Assembly: GCA_019313025.1 (NCBI GenBank)
Contig: JAFDCA010000236.1
Span: forward strand, 1 to 6,702
Origin: Deltaproteobacteria bacterium
Lineage (GTDB): Bacteria > Desulfobacterota > Desulfobacteria > Desulfobacterales > UBA11574
Reading direction: 5' to 3'
DNA length: 6,702 bases
Numbering within the stretch: the stretch's first letter is position 1; each line of letters begins with the position of its first letter. This document shows positions 1 to 5,460 of this stretch, in pieces. The notes beneath the pieces were generated by a model. The model did not search any database. It was not told where the DNA came from and saw nothing but the letters and a program-made list of their open reading frames with translations. The position numbers and the translations under genes were made by a program.

Positions 1-35
1 GTATGGGTTAAACCGGGCTGTAAAGAATTTTTCAT
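1..35 (-). CDS. 5' end of a truncated gene, possibly a thioesterase family protein
   Basis: The minus strand has an ATG at 35-33 preceded by a textbook GGAGG (complement of 42-46) with 6 nt spacing. It opens a frame reading MKNSLQPGLTH before the window edge. The N-terminal PGLTH pattern resembles the start of small hot-dog-fold acyl-CoA thioesterases of the FlK-like type, but 11 residues are far too few to assign a family. The gene is divergent from the LysR regulator, which makes it a classic candidate target of that regulator (inference). I am fairly sure a gene starts here; the product is a guess. Confidence 0.55.
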   Translation of the reverse strand, partial: MKNSLQPGLTH

Positions 36-73
36 GGTTCGCCTCCATCGAGAGATTTTTATTGTTCAATATT

Positions 74-102
74 ATTATTTCTGTTAATTATATATTAGTC
101 AA
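74..102 (-). promoter_or_regulatory. Sigma-70-type promoter for the leftward gene
   Basis: On the minus strand, TTGACT (97-102, -35) is followed after 17 bp by AATAAT (74-79, -10). This lies about 30 bp upstream of the GGAGG of the gene starting at 35. The hexamers match the consensus at 5 of 6 positions each. The region is AT-rich, so some chance matching is expected. Confidence 0.5.
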
Positions 103-129
103 ATTAAATGTTCTAATATTTTTAATTAG
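94..129. promoter_or_regulatory. Candidate LysR-type operator with three phased half-sites
   Basis: ATTAG at 94-98, CTAAT at 113-117 and ATTAG at 125-129 form two overlapping inverted repeats in the divergent spacer. The inner pair is CTAAT-N7-ATTAG (17 bp), close to the size of LysR-type boxes. The left half-site overlaps the -35 element of the leftward promoter, and the others lie 16-32 bp before the regulator's own ATG. That placement would suit autorepression and control of the divergent gene. The function is inferred, and AT-rich sequence easily produces such motifs. Confidence 0.35.
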
Positions 130-144
130 CAAAACTTATTTTAG

Positions 145-1035
145 ATGGAATGGCAACAGATCATAGGGTTTTACTATGTGGCCAAGCTGGGCAGCTTTAC
201 AAAGGCAGCCAATGCCACTTTCCGAACCCAGTCGGCAATCAGTCAGCAGATTAAAAATCTCGAAGAAGAATTGGGTTGTCAACTTTTAGAAAGAATCGGC
301 AAACGCAAGATACGCCTGACGTCTGCCGGTGAAAAATTTTTTAGATTTTCAGAGACAATTCAGGAAAGACACACCTCCTTAATGGAGGAACTCAATGAGG
401 TGAAGAGACTGCAACAAGGTCGTTTGAGAATTGCCGCACCTTTCACAACGCTTTTCCACTTGTTTCCGCTAGCGTTGAAACACTATATCAAACAATTTCC
501 CAATGTCGAACTGAACATCCTCGACCGGTCACAGCAGGATATTCTTGACCTTATTAAAAATGGAGATATCGATTTTGGTATAACGCTGGCATCCATAGTT
601 CCAAAAGATTTTATGGTACTTCGTTGGAAGCGGGTCAGAACCGTTATTATAACGCCTGTTGGCCACCCCTTGGCTAAAGAGAAAAGAGTCACACTGAAAC
701 AAATTGGAAAATATCCTCTGATTTTACCCCCCACAAATTTAAAATATCGCCGTGGCTTAGAAGAGAGGTTTCAAAAACTGAGTATTAACTATCACATCGT
801 TATGGAATCCTCTAATGTCGAGCTAAGTTCCCTGTATGTCGAGATGGGACTCGGCATCTCTTTTGCAACTGTCGTAAAGGACTTGCCGGAATTGAAAAAA
901 AGAAGGTTAGAATTTTTGCCAATGGATCATTTCTTTAAACCAGATCATATAGCGGTGGTTAAGAGAAAGGATAAAACTCTGATTTCATACAAGGACGCCT
1001 TTGTTAACATCCTGTTCGGAGAAGCGTTTTTATAG
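145..1035 (+). CDS. LysR family transcriptional regulator
   Basis: This is a DNA-binding regulator of the LysR family, 296 residues, which is the normal full length. Residues 1-60 hold the winged helix-turn-helix: the stretch from SFTKAAN through SQSQQI-like positions (TQSAISQQIKNLEEELG) is the hallmark recognition region, followed by LLER and the LTSAGE wing. Residues from about 90 to 290 form the two-lobed periplasmic-binding-protein-like effector domain, starting at GRLRIAAP and including GDIDFGI near residue 145. The ATG at 145 is kept because the family start (MEWQQIIGFYYVAKLGSF) fits exactly, although no Shine-Dalgarno is visible. The overall layout recalls the CysB/Cbl-type subgroup, but the effector is unknown. 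It is divergent from the gene at 35, its probable target. The last base of its TAG stop is the first base of the 144-bp palindromic element. Confidence 0.95.
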   Translation: MEWQQIIGFYYVAKLGSFTKAANATFRTQSAISQQIKNLEEELGCQLLERIGKRKIRLTSAGEKFFRFSETIQERHTSLMEELNEVKRLQQGRLRIAAPFTTLFHLFPLALKHYIKQFPNVELNILDRSQQDILDLIKNGDIDFGITLASIVPKDFMVLRWKRVRTVIITPVGHPLAKEKRVTLKQIGKYPLILPPTNLKYRRGLEERFQKLSINYHIVMESSNVELSSLYVEMGLGISFATVVKDLPELKKRRLEFLPMDHFFKPDHIAVVKRKDKTLISYKDAFVNILFGEAFL

Positions 1036-1178
1036 AAGTGGTTTCAAAACCTCCCCTCAGGCGCAATTCCTGTGTTGGACCGAGGGATTCAATACTCGAA
1101 ATATCGTATATATTCCTACGTTTAAATCCCTCGGTCCGCCTTGACTTTGAACCTGATTGAAAGTTTTGAAACCATTTC
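1035..1178. mobile_element. MITE-like 144-bp palindromic element flanked by TA
   Basis: The outer arms at 1035-1050 and 1163-1178 are inverted repeats over 16 bp with one G-T mismatch (GAAGTGGTTTCAAAAC against GTTTTGAAACCATTTC). The inner arms at 1077-1089 and 1125-1137 are a perfect 13-bp inverted repeat (GGACCGAGGGATT). The stretches between outer and inner arms also align imperfectly (TCAGG..CAA shared), so the whole element is one long near-hairpin. TA lies immediately outside both ends (1033-1034 and 1179-1180), as expected for the TA target duplication of Tc1/mariner-IS630 insertions. It encodes nothing. It may also act as a bidirectional barrier between the convergent LysR and lipoprotein genes, although no T-tract follows on either strand. 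The MITE identity is inferred; it could be another family of intergenic repeat. Confidence 0.6.
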
Positions 1179-1192
1179 TAATCACTTTGCGA

Positions 1193-2254
1193 TCATTTAG
1201 GGTAGTATTTTTCAAGATAGGAACGTCTCTCTTCTTTGGATTTTTCGGATAGATTCTGGCATTTTTTATAAAAGACTTTGAGGTCGTTATTGCAGGCTTT
1301 TAGAAGTTCTAAAAATGCCGGTACAAGATCATGATAGGTGGATACGGATATCAACTTTGCATTATTCATCTTTTGATATACCCATAAATCATAACCTGAA
1401 TACCCGCCCCATTGCTGTTTCAATATCCGGTATTCATCCTTTAGCTTTTCAAATACGGTTGCCTTGGCATCTCGTTTTTCCGGTGTGGACAAATCTTTGG
1501 CATATAACGTCTCAAGCTCCTTATGATATTTCATCACCAGATTGATAAACTGCCGGCGGCGTCTGTAATCCATTTTGTAATCCTCAGAGGCTTTCAGATT
1601 ATCTCTTGTTGCCAGCCAGCGCCGCAGACTTTCCTGTTCAACAGCGATTGCAAAACTTTCATTAAAGGTGGTATCGTCCGCTATATAGAGAAGATGATGG
1701 GACAGTTCGTGAAAGATCAGCGCTGCCAGTTTAATGTCACTCCGATAAACGAAGGTGCTGAAAACCGGGTCATCAAGCCAACCCAATGTTGAATATGCTG
1801 CAACCCCTCCAATGTAGACATCATACCCTTTCGCCTCCAGTTGATGACCGTAATTGAAAGCGTCTTCTTTTGAAAAATAGCCTCGGTATATGGCACAGCC
1901 GATAATCGGATAGCACCAAGTTTTTGGTGAAAAAGAGAACTCCGGTGTGGCCCACATATTCCAGCCGGCAAAGGGACGATCCAGTTCTACGAAACTGAGA
2001 TACTGACCCTTGACCGGTAGAAAAAGGTCGTTTTTCGCAAACGACCGAATGTCCATCACCAGCCTGAGTCTTTCTTTCAGTTTTTCGGATGTATCAGGGT
2101 TGTCGAGAAGTTCATGGATCGGCTGTTTTTTGTTGATAATAGCGATTTGACCGGATATCAGTTGTTTATAATAACCTATCGATCCACAACCTGTTAACAC
2201 CGCCGCTAAAAACATAGCAAAAATAATGTGAATACAAATCGATTTTGATAACAT
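1193..2254 (-). CDS. Aminopeptidase-like zinc lipoprotein (PF10023-type)
   Basis: A predicted zinc metallohydrolase of the putative aminopeptidase family once called DUF2265, 353 residues, which is normal for the family. Residues 1-22 are a lipoprotein signal peptide ending in the lipobox LTGC, so Cys23 would be acylated; Gly24 at +2 gives no inner-membrane retention signal, suggesting the outer membrane. The active-site helix carries HELSHH at 182-187 (H182, E183, H186 of HExxH), and FNESFA with Glu199 is the likely third zinc ligand. GYDVYIGGVAAYSTLGW (about 143-159) is a typical conserved block of this family. The ATG at 2254 lies 6 bp after the stop of the alpha/beta hydrolase gene, with no clear Shine-Dalgarno, so reinitiation is likely. 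It is the last gene of the three-gene operon. Peptidase activity is inferred from motifs. Confidence 0.85.
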   Translation of the reverse strand: MLSKSICIHIIFAMFLAAVLTGCGSIGYYKQLISGQIAIINKKQPIHELLDNPDTSEKLKERLRLVMDIRSFAKNDLFLPVKGQYLSFVELDRPFAGWNMWATPEFSFSPKTWCYPIIGCAIYRGYFSKEDAFNYGHQLEAKGYDVYIGGVAAYSTLGWLDDPVFSTFVYRSDIKLAALIFHELSHHLLYIADDTTFNESFAIAVEQESLRRWLATRDNLKASEDYKMDYRRRRQFINLVMKYHKELETLYAKDLSTPEKRDAKATVFEKLKDEYRILKQQWGGYSGYDLWVYQKMNNAKLISVSTYHDLVPAFLELLKACNNDLKVFYKKCQNLSEKSKEERRSYLEKYYPK

Positions 2255-2260
2255 GACAAA

Positions 2261-3136
2261 TTAAGGCAATAGATGGCGAATGATGCATCCTCTCATCTCA
2301 TTCCATGCATCCTTTCCAATGGATGATTCATCAATAATCAGATGGTGCGTTTTTTCTTTTGCACCCGTTGCGTGTTTTTTTACCGGGTGCAGCTTCCACT
2401 GATGGAGCCTCCTATTTTTTATGAAGCGATTTAATCTTCGATACGAAACCAGCTCGTCTTGTTTGTGCATAAAAACAAGGGTTGGCACGTTCAGCTTTTG
2501 GGACATGTTTTTATTAAATTGTTCAATGGCTTCAAACAGCGCATTATAGCCTGCTATTGGTGTTCCCCTGTTTGAACAATATGACTTCATCAATAAACTT
2601 GGTATTACCAGTTTCGAAAAGGGGAAGAGTAATTTTGCTAAACAATAAATTTTATTTATCTGTAATGCCGGTGCCAAAAGGACCATCCGGTTAAAATAAA
2701 CATCCGGATATGAAGCAAACAGAGTAACTCCCAAAAGGCCACCCAGTGAAAAACCGATTAAAAACAAGGGGACTTGTTTTTCACGACTCCTTTTATCGGC
2801 AAGGCCATAGGCCTGATGTGTTTCTTTGATCCAATATTCATACGAAACGGTTTTAAAGGTTTCCATACGGGCTTTACTGTCAGCAACATTCGCCGTATGA
2901 GCATAATTTTTCCCATGCCCCCGCAATGACAAATTTAAAACATCAATGTAAGAACGGGAAAGCAGGGCAATAATGGATTCCATTTTATCGGGCCGCAAGT
3001 TAAGCCCATGAATGACCAGGGCCACACCTTTTATTCTATCCAAATGCTTCGATTTGATCCACTCAAAGCAATTCTCGTTAAGTAGTACCTCATAAGAATC
3101 GGAGGGTGATGTTGAACTTTTTTGGTTCTCATTCAT
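2261..3136 (-). CDS. Alpha/beta hydrolase (lysophospholipase/serine aminopeptidase S33-like)
   Basis: A cytoplasmic serine hydrolase of the alpha/beta fold, 291 residues from the chosen start. Visible elements, in that numbering: HGLN near 43-46 for the oxyanion hole, LRGHGKNY near 72-79, the nucleophile elbow GFSLGG at 128-133 with Ser130, Asp227 in HKQDELV, and His264/265 in KTHHLI as the probable catalytic base. The pattern is like monoacylglycerol lipases (Hydrolase_4). There is no signal peptide. The frame is open upstream to an ATG at 3214, but those 26 codons lie wholly inside the M20 peptidase gene. The ATG at 3136 gives an 8-bp ATGAATGA overlap with the M20 stop, typical of translational coupling, so I prefer it. 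It is the middle gene of the operon. The substrate is unknown. Confidence 0.85.
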   Translation of the reverse strand: MNENQKSSTSPSDSYEVLLNENCFEWIKSKHLDRIKGVALVIHGLNLRPDKMESIIALLSRSYIDVLNLSLRGHGKNYAHTANVADSKARMETFKTVSYEYWIKETHQAYGLADKRSREKQVPLFLIGFSLGGLLGVTLFASYPDVYFNRMVLLAPALQINKIYCLAKLLFPFSKLVIPSLLMKSYCSNRGTPIAGYNALFEAIEQFNKNMSQKLNVPTLVFMHKQDELVSYRRLNRFIKNRRLHQWKLHPVKKHATGAKEKTHHLIIDESSIGKDAWNEMRGCIIRHLLP

Positions 3137-4451
3137 GGAAACATTGAAGTAATTGATATATTGCCTCGCTGCCAAAAGCCAGCGTTTCAACCGGAATGCG
3201 TTCATCTGCAGCATGGATCAGTCTGGCAAATTCAAAACTTTCCGGTAATTGCATCGGTATAAAACCATATGTCTGAATGCCGATTTTTGAAAAAAAACGC
3301 GCATCGGACGATGCGCCAAGCAAATACGGAACGGGGATGCCATTCGGATCTAGGGTGCGCAACACGCCTGTTAATGTCTTAAACAATCCCATATCCGGTT
3401 CAAAAGGACCGGGATCGTAGCGCATGACTTCAAGTTCGATATCGTCATCGATAATGTTTTTTATTTCTCCTAAGATGTTTTCCGGTCCACAACCGGGCAG
3501 CAGGCGGCCATCCAGCAAAACTTCAATTTCACTGGGCAGTACATTGAGTCTATCCCCCCCCCGAACAATGGTGGCATTTACCGTGTTGCAAAACATGGGG
3601 GTAAAATCTCTACCCTTTTCTCCAAGCAGTTTTAACACCCTGTTTGCAAACAAGGGATTCAGCAATTGCCGCATCATGATCCTTCCGGGAAACGGTAACG
3701 TAGCGGCTACTTGTTCAACAAATGTTCGGACAACAGGGGTAATATGTATGGGCATATATTTTTTATCAAGCTGAATCAGCATTTTGGCAAGCTTTGCCAT
3801 TGCTCCGTCTTTCATGACCAAGGCGCCGTGACCGGACCGGCTTCGGACAGTGGCCTTAATACTACAAACTTGCTTCTGGATGACTTCTATTGGATAGTAC
3901 TTTTTCCCCTTGAAATAAAATGAAAAGCCACCAAACTCACTGATCGCATATCGAATCCCTTTAAAATAATCCGCGTGGTGTTCCGTCAAAAAACTCGCAC
4001 CATAATTTCCTCCGGCTTCCTCATCGCTCATAATACACAAAACAACATCTCCCGGAAGATAGATGTTTTCATATTTCGCACGAAGAAAAGCACAAAGCAT
4101 CATTGCAACGGCACCTTTCATATCCAATGCTCCGCGACCCCATAAAAACCCGTCGATGATTTTCCCTTCAAATGGTGGATATTGCCAGACCTGTCCGGCC
4201 GTGGTCACCACGTCCACATGTCCGTATAACAGCAATGGCGGTGCATTGCCATTTCCCTTTTTGCGACAAATCAGATTGGGACGTGTTGGATGTTTGTAAA
4301 GTATCTGGGTATTGATGTCGGCGGATTGGATCAAATGATTGATGTAATTGATACATTCCGCCTCGTTTCCAGGGGGATTGGTCGTGTCAAAACGGATTAG
4401 GTTTTGCAGAATTTCTGCCACTTGTCGGCAATGATTGAAATGGGTATCCAC
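3129..4451 (-). CDS. M20/M25/M40 family zinc metallopeptidase (ArgE/DapE/CPG2-like)
   Basis: A dizinc amidohydrolase/exopeptidase of the ArgE/DapE/ACY1/CPG2/yscS family, 440 residues, usual for the larger carboxypeptidase-like branch. Ligands visible in order: His78 in YGHVDVV with catalytic Asp80, bridging Asp110 in GRGALDMKG, the catalytic Glu144-Glu145 pair in SDEEAGG, Glu172 in ISEFGG, and His413 in LIHAADE. The dimerisation (lid) domain spans about 190-310 with the SGHGA motif near 206-210. No signal peptide is seen, so it is cytoplasmic. The start is GTG at 4451: an in-frame TAG lies six codons upstream, and the next Met is far inside the conserved catalytic domain. The Shine-Dalgarno is weak (GAAAG). 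It is the first gene of the operon and is coupled to the hydrolase by an 8-bp overlap. A run of nine G in the coding strand (3554-3562) is unusual. The substrate (dipeptide or N-acyl amino acid) is undetermined. Confidence 0.93.
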   Translation of the reverse strand: MDTHFNHCRQVAEILQNLIRFDTTNPPGNEAECINYINHLIQSADINTQILYKHPTRPNLICRKKGNGNAPPLLLYGHVDVVTTAGQVWQYPPFEGKIIDGFLWGRGALDMKGAVAMMLCAFLRAKYENIYLPGDVVLCIMSDEEAGGNYGASFLTEHHADYFKGIRYAISEFGGFSFYFKGKKYYPIEVIQKQVCSIKATVRSRSGHGALVMKDGAMAKLAKMLIQLDKKYMPIHITPVVRTFVEQVAATLPFPGRIMMRQLLNPLFANRVLKLLGEKGRDFTPMFCNTVNATIVRGGDRLNVLPSEIEVLLDGRLLPGCGPENILGEIKNIIDDDIELEVMRYDPGPFEPDMGLFKTLTGVLRTLDPNGIPVPYLLGASSDARFFSKIGIQTYGFIPMQLPESFEFARLIHAADERIPVETLAFGSEAIYQLLQCFHE

Positions 4452-4562
4452 GGTTGTTTCTTTCGACTAAATCCAAACATGTATTTTCAATTTTTTAGAA
4501 ATCTTGTCAGATTTTGGGTTAGGCTCTATAAATATATGATTTATATAGAAAATATAAATTAA

Positions 4563-4591
4563 ATATTATAGAAGACATAACTATAAGTCAA
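4563..4591 (-). promoter_or_regulatory. Sigma-70-type promoter of the hydrolase operon
   Basis: On the minus strand, TTGACT (4586-4591) is followed by overlapping -10 candidates: TAATAT (4563-4568) at 17 bp and TATAAT (4565-4570) at 15 bp. Transcription would begin near 4556, leaving a leader of about 105 nt before the GTG at 4451. This is the best promoter-like sequence upstream of the M20 gene. Confidence 0.5.
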
Positions 4592-4615
4592 GATCGTTAT
4601 AAGAATGCACATTTT

Positions 4616-4798
4616 TTAAGTGAAAAAAATTGATTTCACGGAAGTTGCAGCCGCCGGGGCAGTCAGGACCTTCTTTGGAATGTTGGATATCAAACGATTT
4701 AAATTATCTATAGGTTTCAATGCCATGCCAAGCTCGCTTAGCCCTCTGCCATAAAGGGAAATGCTTGAGCTTCGTGTTTGAAAGAATTGTGTGCCTCT
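4616..4798 (-). pseudogene. Possible remnant of a gene (unrecognised)
   Basis: A minus-strand frame of 60 codons is bounded by TAA at both ends. Its composition looks protein-like: ISLYGRGLSELGMALKP near the middle, then PIDNLNRLISNIPKKVL, then an Ala-rich tail ending SIFFT. The only in-frame ATG is at 4726, giving 36 residues with no Shine-Dalgarno, so most of the sensible-looking sequence precedes any start. That pattern suggests a decayed or 5'-truncated gene rather than a live one. A plus-strand frame opening at GTG 4620 (44 codons, no ribosome binding site) covers the same DNA and cannot be excluded as the real one. I do not recognise a family. Confidence 0.25.
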
Positions 4799-4966
4799 TT
4801 AAAGGAAAAAGCGATTGATTGGACATAAAAGAGTAAAATATGAAACAAGACGGTCTTCATTCTTGACGGATTTCGGCGTAACGTCAAGAGTCAAAATCTA
4901 ATCTTGAGATGGGAATTTTGGCAAATAATGTCCATGGACGGCTGTAATTTCTCAGGAATATTTATG

Positions 4967-5170
4967 TTATATGGAATATTCTTCACATTCCGAAAAACTT
5001 TTTGAACACGATATGCTGCCAACCAAAAGCTCTTGTAGTTGAGATAACGTCTCACAGCAACTCGAACACTCGGGGAGATTGCTTTTGATAGGGCATTCTC
5101 TGCAAGGACTCTTTGTGATGTAACCAATGTCGATATCGAGTCGGTATTCTCTTGTGCTTTTTTCTTCCAT
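4967..5170 (-). CDS. Small cysteine-rich protein of unknown function
   Basis: A 67-residue acidic protein with seven cysteines: C23 and C26 (CRECP), C35, C38 and C39 (CSSCC), C55 and C62. The C-x2-C-x8-C-x2-CC spacing suggests a zinc knuckle or an iron-sulfur or other metal site (inference). No signal peptide or membrane segment is visible. The ATG at 5170 is chosen because GGAGGAT (complement of 5174-5180) lies 5 nt upstream; an in-frame ATG at 5182 sits partly inside that Shine-Dalgarno and has none of its own. An overlapping 142-codon frame on the same strand (4891-5319) lacks protein-like features. The gene stands alone, 279 bp downstream of the DUF3786 gene and in the same direction. I do not recognise a named family. 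Confidence 0.7.
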   Translation of the reverse strand: MEEKSTREYRLDIDIGYITKSPCRECPIKSNLPECSSCCETLSQLQELLVGSISCSKSFSECEEYSI

Positions 5171-5306
5171 ATGATCCTCCATTTGGTTTTGGTTATCATA
5201 TGCAAAAATCGTACAAAATTTAAGATGCCAGACAAAATAAGATAATATAATATAAAATTCAATTGGTTATGGAGAAAATATGAACCTGGATGCAAAATTA
5301 GTTGGT

Positions 5307-5344
5307 AATATTTTGACAATATTTTGACGGATTTTGACGGATTT
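5307..5344. repeat. Short tandem TTTTGAC repeats
   Basis: AATATTTTGAC occurs twice in tandem (5307-5317, 5318-5328), followed by GGATTTTGAC (5329-5338) and a partial GGATTT (5339-5344). The embedded TTGACGGATTT (5324-5334 and 5334-5344) also occurs exactly at 4863-4873, on the other side of the cysteine-rich gene. Confidence 0.7.
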
Positions 5345-5384
5345 AGGCAAGTTTAGGAGGAAAAAAAGACGATTCGTAAATAGG

Positions 5385-5429
5385 CGGTTGTTCACATGAC
5401 TTAGAGGGCGTTTATTGTTGTGAACACCG
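5385..5429. repeat. Bulged inverted repeat downstream of the DUF3786 gene
   Basis: CGGTTGTTCAC (5385-5395) is the inverted complement of GTGAACACCG (5420-5429) with one bulged T and a 24-nt loop. It begins about 20 bp past the DUF3786 stop and may form an RNA hairpin at the end of that transcript. No T-tract follows, so a rho-independent terminator is not supported. Confidence 0.45.
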
Positions 5430-5440
5430 AAGGTTTAAAT

Positions 5441-5460
5441 GGATACGGTTTATTGTATCC
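5441..5460. repeat. Small hairpin spanning the DUF3786 stop codon
   Basis: GGATAC (5441-5446) and GTATCC (5455-5460) form a perfect 6-bp inverted repeat with an 8-nt loop containing the TAA stop (5450-5452). It is weak and could be chance. Confidence 0.3.

Larger units (their letters stand above)
4452..4966. other. 515-bp interval without a firm gene
   Basis: Positions 4480-4610 are very AT-rich and hold the operon promoter and its leader, including an imperfect palindrome around 4525-4550. Positions 4616-4798 keep an open minus-strand frame that may be a gene remnant (listed separately). Positions 4799-4966 show no convincing gene. They contain CTTGACG at 4862-4868 pairing with CGTCAAG at 4882-4888, about 80 bp beyond the stop of the cysteine-rich gene. 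That could be part of its transcription end, but no T-tract follows. Confidence 0.5.
5171..5449. other. Spacer with tandem and inverted repeats
   Basis: This interval between the DUF3786 gene and the cysteine-rich gene is AT-rich in its first half, where a TATGAT (-10-like, minus strand, about 5195-5200) lacks a good -35. It then holds the tandem TTTTGAC repeats (5307-5344), a plus-strand AGGAGG at 5355-5360 with no ATG behind it, and the bulged inverted repeat at 5385-5429. I see no convincing gene. Confidence 0.5.

Noticed and set aside
1315..1792. Plus-strand open frames across the lipoprotein gene
   Set aside because: They are antisense to a gene with a lipobox and HExxH motif, and show no protein features or ribosome binding sites.
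3137..3214. 26-codon N-terminal extension of the alpha/beta hydrolase
   Set aside because: It lies entirely inside the M20 peptidase gene and reads as an out-of-frame translation of it. The ATG at 3136 gives the usual ATGA-type coupling.
5210..5235. Sigma-54-like TGGCAT upstream of the cysteine-rich gene
   Set aside because: There is no TTGC/TGC element at the required spacing downstream of the GG.
4891..5319. 142-codon minus-strand frame overlapping the cysteine-rich gene
   Set aside because: It is longer, but has no Shine-Dalgarno and low-complexity AT-driven composition at its N-terminus. The 67-residue frame has a strong ribosome binding site and patterned cysteines.
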